Assembly (NCBI GenBank): GCA_003153775.1
Contig: PMBI01000059.1
Coordinates: 64,647-128,646, forward strand
Length of the DNA stretch: 64,000 bases
Source: Syntrophaceae bacterium
GTDB lineage: Bacteria; Desulfobacterota; Syntrophia; Syntrophales; UBA2185
Direction of reading: 5' to 3'
Position 1 is the stretch's first letter, and each line of letters starts with the position of its first letter. Below, piece after piece: positions 27,644-38,740 of the stretch. A program made the position numbers and the translations under genes. The notes below the pieces were generated by a model. It ran no database searches. It had not been told where the DNA came from and worked only from the letters and a program-made list of their open reading frames with translations.

Positions 27644-27832
27644 ATCAATGCTTAGCGGCAACTCCCCAAGTCTCCTTCGATCTGTCGGGCATGGAACACG
27701 ACATGCTTCGCGCGCTTCCGCACAATTCATTTGTCGGGAGAGCTCGTGGACAACTTTCTGGGGCATACGATTAGAAGATTCCTTTTACGCACGCTATTCC
27801 CCGCTGAATCTCGCGTATTCGAAGAGGCCATC

Positions 27833-28687
27833 ATGATCGGGAAGCCGGAAGATCTCTTGAAAGGCTTTGTGCAGTTGTCTTCTCTGCCTGTTATATACAC
27901 CAAGATCAATGAGGCAATTAATGACCCGCAATCCTCCATGAAGGATATCAGCGATATAATAAGCGATGATCCGGGGCTGACCTCGCGATTGCTGCAGCTT
28001 GTCAACAGCGCATTTTATGGGTTTCCGTCACGGGTGGAGACTGTTAGCCGTGCCCTCTTTATCGTGGGTACACGGCAGATACGCGATCTCGCGTTAGCGA
28101 CTTCGATCATGAACGTGTTCGAAGGGATACCAGAGGCTCTCGTCAGTATGGAATCGTTCTGGAGGCACAGTGTGGCCTGCGGGCTGGCTGCTAAAATACT
28201 TGCGACTTACAGACGCTGTGAAATGAATGTGGAGCGTTTTTTTGCGGCCGGCATCATTCATGACATAGGCAGACTCGTTATCTACAAGAAAATACCGGAG
28301 ACGGCACAGGCAATGATCCTGCGCTGCAAGAATCACGGGGAACCATTATTTTCAGTCGAAAGAGAAACCATAGGTTTTGACCATTCCGAATTGGGACGCC
28401 GGCTGATGCAATCCTGGAATCTGCCGCCGTCTCTCGAGGAAGTTGTGGCCTGTCATCATTCGCCGCAGGAGGCAAGACGATACCCTGTGGAGGCTGCTGT
28501 AATCCATGTAGCGGACATAATAGTCCATGCCATGGAGCTGGGCAACAGCGGAGAACAATATGTTCCACCCATGGACGAAAAGGCATGGCAGCTCATCGGC
28601 ATTCCCACAAGCGCTTTGTCGCCCACACTGGATCAATTGGAGCGGGAAGTCGGCGATGTCGTGCAGTCTCTCTTCGGTAAGGCCTGA
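27833..28687 (+). CDS. HDOD-domain signalling protein
   Basis: An HDOD domain, a non-catalytic relative of HD phosphohydrolases found in bacterial signalling, covers most of the protein. Typical segments are [19 protein letters not shown] and [16 protein letters not shown]. The ATG at 27833 has AAGAGG five bases upstream and is preferred to the TTG at 27731, which adds 34 residues. The next gene, a hybrid kinase, begins three bases after the stop, so the two are coupled. Confidence 0.8.
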   Translation: MIGKPEDLLKGFVQLSSLPVIYTKINEAINDPQSSMKDISDIISDDPGLTSRLLQLVNSAFYGFPSRVETVSRALFIVGTRQIRDLALATSIMNVFEGIPEALVSMESFWRHSVACGLAAKILATYRRCEMNVERFFAAGIIHDIGRLVIYKKIPETAQAMILRCKNHGEPLFSVERETIGFDHSELGRRLMQSWNLPPSLEEVVACHHSPQEARRYPVEAAVIHVADIIVHAMELGNSGEQYVPPMDEKAWQLIGIPTSALSPTLDQLEREVGDVVQSLFGKA

Positions 28688-28689
28688 CA

Positions 28690-30903
28690 ATGCGAAAGAC
28701 GGCAAAGAATAGAATGAGCCCTTCCGAATTGGGAGAACGGATAAGGCATCTCGAGGAAATAAATCGCTGGACGCTGGATGCCCTCGATATGGCCGTTTCC
28801 TTTGGAGACTTGCATAACAGCCGCAGTCCGCTCGACCAGGCACCAGCCATGATTTTCAGCGCCACGAGGGCGCATCTTGAACGTCTAATATCCTTTCAGC
28901 TACTCGCATTTTTTATGGTGGACGAGGCAAGCTCTGATTTTGTTCTCGTTGATTGTGAACCAGAGCTGGATGCGTCCATGATCAAGAAAGAGGTTGACTT
29001 CCAGATTACCGAGGGCGTTTTTTCCTGGGCGCTGTATCAAAACCGGGCTGTTACGGTTCCTGCAAAATACTTCAAGAAGACGGTGGTATTTCACGCCCTG
29101 GTTACACGATCACAGGTAGTAGGGATGGTGGTAGGGATTCTTGCGGATGATGAACTCGTAGTCAACAACGTATTGTCCAATCTTCTTACCATAATATTAT
29201 CCAATACGGCACGGGCTTTGGAGAACGCCGTCCTCTACAGGAAGATAAACGACACGAACAGGGAGCTTGAAAATATTGTCAGGCAACGTACGCAGGAATT
29301 GCAAAAGGCCCTGGAGACGGCAAATGTGTTGAATATTGCCAAGAGTCAATTTCTTGCGAACATGAGCCATGAGATCAGGACGCCAATGAATGGAATCATA
29401 GGCTTTGCGGGGTTGCTGCTCTCGACGGACTTGAATGAAGAACAGAGCAGCTATGTGGACGCTATCAGGAAAAGCGGCGATGCGCTAATGTTTCTGATCA
29501 ACGATATTTTGGATTTTTCAAAGATAGAAGCGGGTGAGTTGAAGCTGGAGTATATCGATTTCGATCCCGAAGATGTTGCCTACGATGTATGTGAACTCAT
29601 TCAGCCGAAGTATGGAAGCAAATCCATCGATTTTCTCTGCCGGATTGGCGACGATCTTCCTTCGAGCGTCAGGGGAGACCCCTATCGGTTTCGGCAGGTC
29701 TTATTGAATTTAGTTGATAACGCGGCAAAGTTTACCGAGACCGGTGAAATCGAACTTTTCCTTGGTGTGGAGGAAAGAAGAGATCACCAGGTGCAGATTC
29801 GATCGATGGTGAGGGATACAGGTATCGGTATTCCTGCAGACAAGCTACACACTATCTTTGATTCGTTCAGACAGGTTGATTGTTCATCTACCCGGAAGTA
29901 CGGAGGGTCCGGACTCGGCCTGTCCATATGCAAACAACTTTCGAAATTAATGAATGGCGATGTGTGGGCTGTAAGCGAGCAGCGTAAAGGTTCCCAATTT
30001 CATTTCACAGCCTGGCTCGATGAGCCTGTCAGTGAAAAGGTTAAAGATCATGTGTCTCTTGCCAGTAAGAAGATACTCATTGCCGGCAGGAACAGTACAA
30101 ATCTTGACATTCTCTCGAACATGGTTGCAACTTCCGGAATGCGCTTCATGACGATAGAAAAGGGGGAAAATATCTTGCCCGCCTTAAGCAATGCCCGTTG
30201 CAAAGACGATTTATTTGACGTCTGTATGCTGGATGTCAGACTCCCTGATATAAACATAAACACGATTATTGACATGATCCGGGCAGTGGAGGGCGGAGAT
30301 ATTCATATACTTGTTTTCGGTCCACTCAATTCGAGAGTTATGCTGGAGCGTCAAACATGGGCCGGCACTTCCTTCATTCATACCCCGATCAGAAAGCGTA
30401 AGCTGATACAAGCTATAGAGGAAATGACAAATATCCATGAAGACAGGAAGAAGTGTAATATTATTATTAGTAACGAGCAAAACCATACTTTTCAACCTCT
30501 TGCATCAGCAGGCCTTCAGTTGAGGATTCTTCTTGCCGAAGATAATATAGTCAATCAGAATTTAGTGCGAATAATGTTGGGTAAAGCGGGACACCGCGTC
30601 GAACTTGCAAATAACGGTCGGGAGGCAATTGAAAAACTCATCAAGACGGATGATCCGTTTGACTTGATCTTCATGGATATTCAAATGCCCGTCATGGATG
30701 GTTTGGAAGCCACAAGAATCATCAGAAACAGAGGATATGGAGATATTCCCATAATAGCCTTGACGGCGAGTGCGATGGAGGAAGACCGCCTTAGCTGTCT
30801 GAAGGTCGGTATGGATGACTATCTTGCAAAACCGGTTCGGACTGATCTCGTAAAGGAGGTGATAGAGAGATGGGCTCCTCGAAGGAAGAATCAATCAGTG
30901 TAA
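28690..30903 (+). CDS. Hybrid histidine kinase with two receivers
   Basis: A soluble hybrid kinase. An N-terminal GAF-like region (about residues 30-185) and a coiled coil lead to HisKA, with H227 in [14 protein letters not shown]. An HATPase domain with DTGIGIP and GGSGLGL follows. The first receiver is degenerate: the acidic pocket is IAGRN, though D remains in CMLDVRLPD. The second is canonical ([21 protein letters not shown]). The architecture is BarA/GacS-like without membrane helices. A free Hpt protein encoded in the overlapping next ORF is the likely phosphorelay partner. Confidence 0.92.
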   Translation: MRKTAKNRMSPSELGERIRHLEEINRWTLDALDMAVSFGDLHNSRSPLDQAPAMIFSATRAHLERLISFQLLAFFMVDEASSDFVLVDCEPELDASMIKKEVDFQITEGVFSWALYQNRAVTVPAKYFKKTVVFHALVTRSQVVGMVVGILADDELVVNNVLSNLLTIILSNTARALENAVLYRKINDTNRELENIVRQRTQELQKALETANVLNIAKSQFLANMSHEIRTPMNGIIGFAGLLLSTDLNEEQSSYVDAIRKSGDALMFLINDILDFSKIEAGELKLEYIDFDPEDVAYDVCELIQPKYGSKSIDFLCRIGDDLPSSVRGDPYRFRQVLLNLVDNAAKFTETGEIELFLGVEERRDHQVQIRSMVRDTGIGIPADKLHTIFDSFRQVDCSSTRKYGGSGLGLSICKQLSKLMNGDVWAVSEQRKGSQFHFTAWLDEPVSEKVKDHVSLASKKILIAGRNSTNLDILSNMVATSGMRFMTIEKGENILPALSNARCKDDLFDVCMLDVRLPDININTIIDMIRAVEGGDIHILVFGPLNSRVMLERQTWAGTSFIHTPIRKRKLIQAIEEMTNIHEDRKKCNIIISNEQNHTFQPLASAGLQLRILLAEDNIVNQNLVRIMLGKAGHRVELANNGREAIEKLIKTDDPFDLIFMDIQMPVMDGLEATRIIRNRGYGDIPIIALTASAMEEDRLSCLKVGMDDYLAKPVRTDLVKEVIERWAPRRKNQSV

Positions 30904-31220
30904 GACAGATGGCAGAAAATGTCGGCCTGAAAGAAGAAGAATACGTACCGCTCTTAGTGCTTTTCATAGAAACAAGCATTTGTTATTTAAACGAACTCAA
31001 ATCAGACATACTTAAGGGAGATTCAAGAAAAGTTTATGAAACAATTCATTCGATAAGGGGCGCCGCCGAGAACCTTGGCATACCGGAAATGTCGGAAATC
31101 GCCAAAGTAATGGAGCTCAAGGCACGGAAGGATGTTCTCGATGGTGCAGAAGAAGCCAGAGAAACGCTGGTAGAAAAACTTGGATATTTAACGGAGGTCT
31201 CTCATTTGAGGTACAATTAA
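30870..31220 (+). CDS. Stand-alone Hpt phosphotransfer protein
   Basis: A 116-residue helical protein with the Hpt signature [11 protein letters not shown], the phospho-accepting histidine being H60. It passes phosphate between the receivers of hybrid kinases and a final regulator. The start overlaps the upstream hybrid kinase by 34 bases. Its final receiver is not obvious in this run. Both hybrid kinases, and the receivers elsewhere in the window, are possible partners. Confidence 0.85.
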   Translation: MGSSKEESISVRQMAENVGLKEEEYVPLLVLFIETSICYLNELKSDILKGDSRKVYETIHSIRGAAENLGIPEMSEIAKVMELKARKDVLDGAEEARETLVEKLGYLTEVSHLRYN

Positions 31221-31268
31221 TGCATACCAGATTGCAGTTATTGTGTACCAAACGGTGGGAAAATTATC

Positions 31269-33266
31269 TTGAGTGACAGCCAAGGAGGCTACAGCGTATC
31301 GATGGCAAGCCAGATTCTCGAAATACCCAATAAGAGTTTAAATAGAGAGAAAAAAGTGTTGGTTGTAGACAACAATCCCGTAATGTTGAGCTTTATGAAT
31401 AACTTACTTGTGAGTCACGGGTATCAGGTATCGACTGCAGAAGACGGGCTGGCTGTACTGAAGATTCTGGAAACCGAGAGACCGGACGTCATCGTTACGG
31501 ACCTCATCATGCCGAATATCAGCGGTGAGAAGTTATGCCGGACGATACGAAAAATGCCGCATTTGAAAGACGTCTACGTCATTATTTTGTCAGGTGTTGC
31601 GGCCGAGCATGAATCTGACCTGGCAGAACTCGGGGCTAATGTCTGTATCGCCAAGGGCTCCTTCAATAAAATGTCGGAGCGGATTATGGAAGCTCTGGAC
31701 AGATTGGATTCTTCTGCACCGCACGTATTCGCAAATGAAATTATAGGAATACACGATACTTCACCACGCGATATTGCTAAGGAATTACTATCTTTGAAGG
31801 GCCACTTGGAAGTTATTTTGTCGAGCATGTCGGACGGAATCTTTGAAATTACCGCAGAGGGAGACATTATCTACGCCAATCCGACCGCCACTTCCATTGT
31901 CGATTTGCCGGAGGAAATGCTCCTGGCCTCAAATGTCCTTCAGTTATTTCATGAAGGTGATCGGATGAAGGTTGATAAGCTCTTCAAGAGCGGGGAAAAG
32001 ACCGCCCCGAATGCAAACGGTTCCTCATATCGACTCGTAAATGGTAAAGACGTTTCCCTCAGCATCCTCCCGATCAAGGACGAAGAGAATAAGATAATCG
32101 TAATACTCAAAGACTTAAGCGATCGAAAGGTTCTTGAAGCCAGATTGAGACAGGCTCATAAGATCGAGGCCATAGGCACTTTAGCAGGCGGCATCGCCCA
32201 TGATTTCAATAATCTTCTTATGGGCATCCAAGGGTATGCATCCCTCATCCTCTTTGATATGAATACAAACCATCCCCATTACGAAAAGCTCAAGAGAATT
32301 GAAGATCACGTGAGAAGCGGCGCCGAGTTAACCAAGCAGCTTCTCGGGTTCGCACGTGGCGGACGGTATGAGGTCGCAGTCGCCGACCTGAACGAGATCG
32401 TCGAGAAAACTTCAACCATGTTTGGCAGGACAAAGAAGGAGATAACGATCCAGAGAAAGTTTGAGGAAAATCTCTGGACGGTTGAGGTTGACCGGGGGCA
32501 GATCGAGCAGGTCTTCCTGAATCTCTACGTGAATGCCTGGCAGGCTATGCCCGGAGGCGGGGATATATATCTGGAGACGTCCAATGCTACTATTAATAAA
32601 GGATATATGAAACCTTTTTATGTGAAACCAGGAAGGTATGTGAAGGTTTCTGTGACGGATACTGGCATCGGGATGGATGAGAAGACGAAGGAGAGGATAT
32701 TCGAGCCGTTTTTTACGACAAAGGAGATGGGCAGAGGCACGGGCCTCGGGCTCGCATCCGTTTATGGCATAATCAAAGGCCACAACGGTATAATAAATGT
32801 CTATAGTGAGAAGGGACACGGCGCGACATTCACCGTCTATCTTCCCGCTTCGGAGAAAGAGTTTGTGAAAGAGGCTCAGGTTTCCGCAGATGTGGTAAAG
32901 GGCGATGGGACGATCCTCCTTGTGGATGACGAAGAGATGATCGTGGAAGTGAGCCGCGAGCTGTTGGAAGTATTAGGATACCGTGTTCATGTGGCAAAAA
33001 ATGGCAGGGACGCCGTAGAAATATATAGAGAGAAGCAGCGCGAGATCGATGTGGTTATTCTGGATATGATTATGCCCGGTATGGGAGGCGGGGAGACATT
33101 CGATGCTCTTAAGTCGATAAACCCCGACGTCAGGGTGATCCTCTCGAGCGGGTACAGCATAAACGGCAAGGCAAAGGAAATCATGAAACGCGGCTGCAAG
33201 TCGTTCATACAGAAGCCTTTCCAGATGGGCGACTTATCCGACAAAATAAAAAAGGTCTTGGATTAG
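31269..33266 (+). CDS. Hybrid histidine kinase, REC-PAS-HisKA-HATPase-REC
   Basis: A soluble kinase whose domains run: a receiver (residues 28-145, D78 in [10 protein letters not shown], acidic pocket VDNN with one acid lost), PAS (about 180-290), HisKA with H311 in [11 protein letters not shown], and HATPase with DTGIGMD and GTGLGL. A canonical receiver ends it ([23 protein letters not shown]). The TTG start has GGTGGGA upstream. With the kinase and Hpt upstream it forms a complete phosphorelay set. No DNA-binding output is in the operon, so it may act on protein targets or a remote regulator. Confidence 0.92.
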   Translation: MSDSQGGYSVSMASQILEIPNKSLNREKKVLVVDNNPVMLSFMNNLLVSHGYQVSTAEDGLAVLKILETERPDVIVTDLIMPNISGEKLCRTIRKMPHLKDVYVIILSGVAAEHESDLAELGANVCIAKGSFNKMSERIMEALDRLDSSAPHVFANEIIGIHDTSPRDIAKELLSLKGHLEVILSSMSDGIFEITAEGDIIYANPTATSIVDLPEEMLLASNVLQLFHEGDRMKVDKLFKSGEKTAPNANGSSYRLVNGKDVSLSILPIKDEENKIIVILKDLSDRKVLEARLRQAHKIEAIGTLAGGIAHDFNNLLMGIQGYASLILFDMNTNHPHYEKLKRIEDHVRSGAELTKQLLGFARGGRYEVAVADLNEIVEKTSTMFGRTKKEITIQRKFEENLWTVEVDRGQIEQVFLNLYVNAWQAMPGGGDIYLETSNATINKGYMKPFYVKPGRYVKVSVTDTGIGMDEKTKERIFEPFFTTKEMGRGTGLGLASVYGIIKGHNGIINVYSEKGHGATFTVYLPASEKEFVKEAQVSADVVKGDGTILLVDDEEMIVEVSRELLEVLGYRVHVAKNGRDAVEIYREKQREIDVVILDMIMPGMGGGETFDALKSINPDVRVILSSGYSINGKAKEIMKRGCKSFIQKPFQMGDLSDKIKKVLD

Positions 33267-33655
33267 ACAATCATCAAGCTGCAATTCATCTCTAATTTTT
33301 CAATATATGTAGAGGTCTGCGTGCGTAGTTTATATTTGCTTTGCATAGCCTTGCCGGTCTCCCGTAAATAAGAAACTCAAAAAGAAACATCTGCAGAAAT
33401 CAACAGCCAAGAAGAATGAGACCCGTAACAATCGCTGATTGTTCAAAGCTCACGCATCTCTTGACCTCACCACGGAAGACAATAATAAAATAATTCTGCG
33501 AAAGGCTCTTGCCGGAAAAGTGATCGGACTGATCTTTCTGAATTAAAAATTTGTTGACTATAAATTGCCATTATATTAATTATTTGAAGCTCTCCGCAGT
33601 TGAGCACGGGTAATCATAGAGAGCCCGGAAGAAATATTCAGGATAATTATAGAGA
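33267..33655 (+). other. Gene-poor gap before miaB, with a possible decayed ORF
   Basis: No complete gene is seen in these 389 bases. From about 33367 to 33546 one frame reads through a single stop as NKKLKKKHLQKS... and then LFKAHASLDLTTEDNNK..., which looks protein-like and may be a remnant. At 33554-33582 TTGACT and TAATTA are spaced by 17 bases and could be a weak promoter for miaB. A copy of part of the palindromic repeat lies at 33586-33599. Confidence 0.35.
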
Positions 33656-34981
33656 TTGCAGAAAAATTTATTTATTTACACATTTGGCTGTCAGATGAAT
33701 GTCCACGATTCTGAAAAGATCGCGGCATTGATGGAAAAATCGGGATACGCAAGCGTGGACGATGTCGGGAAGGCCGACCTTATCATCATCAATACGTGCA
33801 GTATAAGAGAAAAGGCTGCGCAGAAAGTATACAGTCAACTCGGGAGGCTGAAAGAATTCAAGAAAAGGAAACCCAAACTCATCATCGGGGTGGGGGGGTG
33901 TCTCGCTCAACAGTGGGGGGTGAAGTTCATTGAAAGAGTTCCTCACCTCGATCTGGTTTTCGGAACGCACAACATCCACAGCCTCCCCGATTTGATAACG
34001 ACGGTTGAAAAGACGAGGGCGCCGGTAGTGCGCACGGATTTTCATGAAAGAGTGAAGTCGCTCGGCATTCTTGCGCCCATTCAAAATGGTAAAGTAACGG
34101 CCTATGTGACGATAATGCAGGGCTGCAATAATTTTTGTTCGTACTGCGTCGTTCCCCATTTGCGGGGGGAAGAGGAGAGCCGATCATTGCCGGAGATTGT
34201 AATGGAAGTGGAGGTGCTCGCCTCCCGCGGCGTTAAAGAGGTTACGCTCCTCGGGCAGAACGTCAATTCATACGGAAAGTCCATCGGTAACGGGCATGAC
34301 TTTGCCGATTTGCTGCACGAAATCGGATCTATCCGGGGTATCGAAAGGATAAGATTTACAACCTCGCACCCCAAGGATCTGTCCGACGGGCTGTTACGCT
34401 GTTTTTCAGAGCTTGATAAATTATGTGAACATATCCATCTGCCGGTGCAGACAGGATCTGACAGGGTCCTAAAAATGATGAACAGATGTTATACAAATGC
34501 CGATTATTGCGAGAGAGTGGATAAACTCAGGTCCATTTGCCCGGGCATCAGCATTACTTCGGACATCATCGTAGGATTTCCCGGTGAAGCGGAGGGGGAT
34601 TTTCAAGCAACAATTGACATGATGGGGAAAATCAGGTTTGATAATCTGTTCTCTTTCAAGTACTCCGAGCGCGATGGTACTGCCGCAGCAGATCTCGGGG
34701 ACAAGGTGAGCGAAAGCGTTAAGAATGACAGGCTCAGAATTGTCCAGGCTCTTCAAGAAAAGTATACCTTGGAAAGAAATGAGGCCATGATAGGGAATAA
34801 GGAGGAAATTCTTGTTGAGGAAATCAGCAGGAACTCAAAAGAAGATGTGGCAGGCAGGACACGCACCAATAAGATTGTGAACTTCAGAGGCGGCCTGGAA
34901 ATGATCGGCAAGACCGTGTCTGTTCTGATTACCGACGCGTATCAACATTCTCTGAGGGGGAGGTTGCCGAATGTTAATTAA
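33656..34981 (+). CDS. miaB: tRNA 2-methylthio-N6-isopentenyladenosine synthase
   Basis: A radical SAM methylthiotransferase acting on A37 of tRNAs that read U-starting codons. The N-terminal cluster domain has cysteines in TFGCQMN, INTCSIREKA and GVGGCLAQ. The radical SAM motif is CNNFCSYC, and a TRAM domain closes the protein. Its 441 residues are the normal length. The TTG start with GGA upstream is the only one that keeps the first cysteine motif in place. Its last 11 bases overlap the next gene. Confidence 0.95.
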   Translation: MQKNLFIYTFGCQMNVHDSEKIAALMEKSGYASVDDVGKADLIIINTCSIREKAAQKVYSQLGRLKEFKKRKPKLIIGVGGCLAQQWGVKFIERVPHLDLVFGTHNIHSLPDLITTVEKTRAPVVRTDFHERVKSLGILAPIQNGKVTAYVTIMQGCNNFCSYCVVPHLRGEEESRSLPEIVMEVEVLASRGVKEVTLLGQNVNSYGKSIGNGHDFADLLHEIGSIRGIERIRFTTSHPKDLSDGLLRCFSELDKLCEHIHLPVQTGSDRVLKMMNRCYTNADYCERVDKLRSICPGISITSDIIVGFPGEAEGDFQATIDMMGKIRFDNLFSFKYSERDGTAAADLGDKVSESVKNDRLRIVQALQEKYTLERNEAMIGNKEEILVEEISRNSKEDVAGRTRTNKIVNFRGGLEMIGKTVSVLITDAYQHSLRGRLPNVN

Positions 34982-35471
34982 GATGAAGGTTGCAGGATTA
35001 ACTATAGATCCGCTGACGAATACGCCTATTGTAATCTTAAAGGATATGGATGAGAAGAAAGCTATTCCGATATGGATAGGCCTTTTTGAGGCAAGCGCGA
35101 TTGCGACGGAACTCGAGAAGATTACATTTTCCAGGCCTATGACGCACGACCTCATTTACGAAATTCTGAAGGCCGTTGATATAGAGGTGATCCAGATTGA
35201 GATCCATGATCTCAGGAACAACACCTTTTTTGCCAATGTCCATTTGTTAAGAAGCGGCAAGACGATAGTCGTTGACTCCCGGCCGAGCGACGCCATTGCC
35301 CTTGCCTTGCGGGCCAATGCCCCCATATATGTGGATGAGAAGGTGATCGAAAAGTCGAGGAATGTTGACTTCGGCAAGAAGATAACGGACCTCGATACTT
35401 TAAAAGATGATAAATTGAAAGAATTTCTGGAGAATCTTTCTCCTGACGATTTTGGAAAATATAAGATGTGA
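34971..35471 (+). CDS. Bifunctional nuclease family protein (DUF151)
   Basis: A 166-residue protein with the DUF151/BFN fold, seen in AIPIWIGLFEASAIATEL and VDSRPSDAIALALRANAPIYV. Members are reported to have DNase and RNase activity in plants, but the bacterial role is unclear. It overlaps miaB by 11 bases, and co-occurrence with miaB supports an operon. Confidence 0.85.
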   Translation: MLIKMKVAGLTIDPLTNTPIVILKDMDEKKAIPIWIGLFEASAIATELEKITFSRPMTHDLIYEILKAVDIEVIQIEIHDLRNNTFFANVHLLRSGKTIVVDSRPSDAIALALRANAPIYVDEKVIEKSRNVDFGKKITDLDTLKDDKLKEFLENLSPDDFGKYKM

Positions 35472-35639
35472 GGCCTTTGCGATATCCGGGAGTTAAGAAC
35501 ACTGATCAATATAATAGGCTGCAGGCTTACAGGATTTGTTTCCATCAATAAGTGACTGTAACAGTTTTTATGTTCGCCACGAGAGAGTACGGACGTGCTT
35601 GTATTTAAGAAATTTCGTGGCTCTTATTTTTTGAGGGAT

Positions 35640-36620
35640 ATGGAAAGAGAAATAGCAAATTTCGGCCTTCACATGGAGGTTGAGAGAAACCTTTCGCCGA
35701 ATACAAGAAAGAATTATATTTCCGATCTCAGGCAATTCAAGGCCTTTCTTGATGCCAACAACATCTCTGCGAAAATAGATGATACGGAAGGCATGATTGA
35801 CATTGACCACATGGTCATCAGGGCTTTCCTGGGATCTCTCTATCGTGAAAAGCTTAAGAAGGTAAGTATATCGAGGAAGGTGACCGCTCTCAGGACTTTT
35901 TTTAATTATCTTGAGCGCAAAGGAAAGATAAAGGTAAATCCTGGGCAGATGGTGCAGGGGCCGAAGATAGAAAAATACGTGCCTCAATTTTTGTCGGTTG
36001 AAGAGATGTTCAGCCTTCTCGGCTCGAAAATGCCGACGAGCGCCTCTGGCCTGAGAGACCGGGCCATTGTTGAGTTGTTCTATTCTTCGGGTATTCGCCT
36101 CTCTGAACTTGCCGGTTTAAACGGAAGTGATATCGATTACAGCCAGGGACTCATGAAGATCAGAGGGAAGGGAAAGAAAGAACGGATGGTCCCGGTTGGC
36201 GATAAGGCAGTTGCTGCCTTGAAAACATATCTTGAAAAAAGAAATGAAATTTCTCCGGGAAATATTAGAGATGGTTCGGATGAAGCGGTCTTCATCAACA
36301 CCGCGGGCGCAAGGCTTAGCACGAGGAGTGTGGCAAGGATTCTGGATAAGGTGGTCCTTGCGAGCGGATTGGGAAAAAAAGTGAGTCCCCACATGTTGAG
36401 ACACACCTTCGCCACGCATATGATGGAAGCAGGCGCTGACCTCAGGGCTATTCAGGAATTTCTCGGGCATGAGAGCCTTTCGACGACGCAAAAATACATG
36501 TCTGTCACCATAGGCAGGCTGCTTGAGGTTTACGACAAGGCCCATCCGAAAGCCGGAGGGGATAAGTCAGAAAAAGAGGGAGTACACGCACGAGAGAATG
36601 ATGCAACAGAGGCGAAGTGA
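35640..36620 (+). CDS. xerC: Tyrosine recombinase XerC
   Basis: A site-specific recombinase that resolves chromosome dimers at dif with a partner. The N-terminal SAM-like domain starts [12 protein letters not shown]. The catalytic residues are R in [10 protein letters not shown] in [10 protein letters not shown], HxxR in HMLRHTF, H in [10 protein letters not shown] and the nucleophile Y in TQKYM. The ATG at 35640 gives the usual N terminus; the track start at 35595 (GTG) adds 15 atypical residues. It sits directly before hslVU, a common order. Confidence 0.9.
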   Translation: MEREIANFGLHMEVERNLSPNTRKNYISDLRQFKAFLDANNISAKIDDTEGMIDIDHMVIRAFLGSLYREKLKKVSISRKVTALRTFFNYLERKGKIKVNPGQMVQGPKIEKYVPQFLSVEEMFSLLGSKMPTSASGLRDRAIVELFYSSGIRLSELAGLNGSDIDYSQGLMKIRGKGKKERMVPVGDKAVAALKTYLEKRNEISPGNIRDGSDEAVFINTAGARLSTRSVARILDKVVLASGLGKKVSPHMLRHTFATHMMEAGADLRAIQEFLGHESLSTTQKYMSVTIGRLLEVYDKAHPKAGGDKSEKEGVHARENDATEAK

Positions 36621-36655
36621 TCAGGAAGAGTCTTCGCGGGAGGTCTAAAGCGCTC

Positions 36656-37234
36656 ATGAATATAAGAGGGACAACGATATTGGCCGTCAGGCATAATGGA
36701 AAAGTCACAGTCGCCGGTGATGGCCAGGTTACAGTTGATGTAACGATAATGAAACACGGCGCCAGAAAAGTCCGGAGACTCTACAATAATCAGGTCATTG
36801 TCGGTTTTGCAGGTGCGACGGCCGATGCCTTCACCCTCTTTGACCGCTTTGATCAGAAGCTTGAGCAGTATAAGGGCAATCTGTTGAGGGCGGCCGTTGA
36901 GCTCACGAAGGACTGGAGGACGGACAGGGTATTGAGGCATCTTGAGGCACTGATGATTGCCGTGAGCAAGGAGCACTTCCTGATCATCTCAGGAAACGGC
37001 GATGTCATCGAATCCGATGACGATGTAATGGCGATAGGGTCCGGAGGGCCTTACGCCCTCGCGGCGGCTCGCGCCCTTATCAGGTATTCAGGTTTGACGG
37101 CAACGGAGATTGCAAAAGAGGCCCTTAAAATAGCATCGGAAATCTGTATCTACACAAATGACAATATTACCGTTGAGGAGTTGGATGTTAATCAGAAGCC
37201 GGACGGCAGGAGCGACAGGAAATCGAAGCAATAA
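36656..37234 (+). CDS. hslV: ATP-dependent protease peptidase subunit HslV
   Basis: The proteasome-like peptidase of the HslUV complex. The mature active site is an N-terminal threonine in [13 protein letters not shown], exposed after processing. The ATG at 36656 has GGGAGG upstream and gives the family N terminus, whereas the ORF track start at 36617 inside xerC adds 13 residues. The protein has 192 residues with the expected [17 protein letters not shown] motif. It lies 111 bases before hslU. Confidence 0.96.
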   Translation: MNIRGTTILAVRHNGKVTVAGDGQVTVDVTIMKHGARKVRRLYNNQVIVGFAGATADAFTLFDRFDQKLEQYKGNLLRAAVELTKDWRTDRVLRHLEALMIAVSKEHFLIISGNGDVIESDDDVMAIGSGGPYALAAARALIRYSGLTATEIAKEALKIASEICIYTNDNITVEELDVNQKPDGRSDRKSKQ

Positions 37235-37345
37235 ATTGGTTAGATTAAGGCCGAAACTTTTATCGCAGTGACCATGATCTGCGGTGCGAGCTGTGCTTTG
37301 AATTTGTAAAGGAACTGTCATGGATGGGAAAAGGCAAAAACTATT

Positions 37346-38728
37346 ATGTCATCTAAGGAACTAACACCGCGAGAGATCGTGGAAAGGCTGGACAAGTACA
37401 TCATCGGTCAAGGCGAGGCCAAGAAGGCAGTAGCGATCGCGCTCAGAAACAGGTGGAGGCGCCAGAATGTAGCGAAGGAACTGGCGGAAGAAATATCTCC
37501 CAAGAACATCATCATGATCGGACCAACGGGAGTAGGCAAGACGGAGATCGCCCGGAGACTGGCGAAACTCGAGAACTCCCCTTTCCTGAAGGTGGAGGCA
37601 TCAAAGTTTACCGAGGTCGGTTACGTCGGCAGGGATGTGGAATCCATGGTTCGCGATCTCGTTGAACTGGCCGTGAACATGATTAAATCGGAAGAGCAGG
37701 AGAGTGTAAAGCCCAAGGCGGCTGAGCTGGCGGAGGAAAGGCTTCTCGATGTTTTGCTGCCGCCAAAGCCTGTGGAGAGGAAAGTGGAAGATCTTATTTC
37801 AGACCGACACCTGGAATTGCACGAAGCCGCAGAGCCCCAGCCCATAGATAATACCCGCGAGAAGATGCGCAGGCTTCTTCGGGAAGGGAAGCTTGACGGC
37901 CGTTTCGTGGAATTAGAGATATCGGAAACGAGAAGCGGACCGATGATAGAAGTCTTCACATCCTCCGGCATCGAGGATATGGGTTTGAACATCAAAGAGA
38001 TGTTCGGAAATATTTTTCCGCAGAAGAAAAAGAAGCGAAGGGTGAAAGTCCCCGAGGCGCTGCAAATATTGGAACAGGAAGAGGCCCAGAGACTGGTGGA
38101 CATGGACAAGGTTACGAGAACGGCCGTTGAAAGGGTTGAGCAATCGGGCATCATATTCCTCGATGAGATCGACAAGATCGTGGGCAGCGATTCAACGCAC
38201 GGTCCCGATGTCTCAAGGGAGGGCGTTCAAAGGGATCTGCTCCCCATTGTGGAAGGCTCCACCGTAAATACACGCTATGGAATGGTTAAGACGGACCACA
38301 TACTTTTTATCTCTGCGGGTGCATTCAGCTCCTCCAAGCCGTCCGACCTGATCCCCGAACTTCAGGGGCGGTTTCCCATAAGGGTCGAACTTGATTCCCT
38401 CGGGAAGGAGGAGTTCATCCGCATCCTGACGGAACCGCACAATGCCCTTATCAGGCAGTATATAGAAATGATGGCGACCGAAGAGGTGAAACTGTCATTC
38501 ACGGATGATGCAATCGCGGAGGTCGCCGAAGTGGCGGCGGTGGTGAACGAAAGAACGGAAAACATAGGGGCCAGGCGGCTCTATACCATTATGGAGACCC
38601 TCCTCGATGACATATCTTTCAATGCACCCGATATGGCGGGAAAGGAAGTAGTCATTGACGCCAGTTATGTGAAGGAGAAACTCGAGAACATCGTCGAGGA
38701 TGAAGACTTGAGCAGGTACATCCTTTAA
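37346..38728 (+). CDS. hslU: HslU ATPase, unfoldase of HslUV
   Basis: The AAA+ hexamer that unfolds substrates and feeds them to HslV. The family start is [17 protein letters not shown]. The Walker A box is [16 protein letters not shown], and Walker B is [10 protein letters not shown] after the I-domain at about residues 110-240. The last residues SRYIL form the C-terminal tail that docks into HslV. At 460 residues it is full length. Confidence 0.97.
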   Translation: MSSKELTPREIVERLDKYIIGQGEAKKAVAIALRNRWRRQNVAKELAEEISPKNIIMIGPTGVGKTEIARRLAKLENSPFLKVEASKFTEVGYVGRDVESMVRDLVELAVNMIKSEEQESVKPKAAELAEERLLDVLLPPKPVERKVEDLISDRHLELHEAAEPQPIDNTREKMRRLLREGKLDGRFVELEISETRSGPMIEVFTSSGIEDMGLNIKEMFGNIFPQKKKKRRVKVPEALQILEQEEAQRLVDMDKVTRTAVERVEQSGIIFLDEIDKIVGSDSTHGPDVSREGVQRDLLPIVEGSTVNTRYGMVKTDHILFISAGAFSSSKPSDLIPELQGRFPIRVELDSLGKEEFIRILTEPHNALIRQYIEMMATEEVKLSFTDDAIAEVAEVAAVVNERTENIGARRLYTIMETLLDDISFNAPDMAGKEVVIDASYVKEKLENIVEDEDLSRYIL

Positions 38729-38740
38729 CGGGGGATTAAT

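Noticed and set aside
35640-36620. Phage or integron integrase
   Set aside because: The tyrosine recombinase has XerC length and sits with hslVU, a housekeeping order; no phage genes or att repeats nearby.
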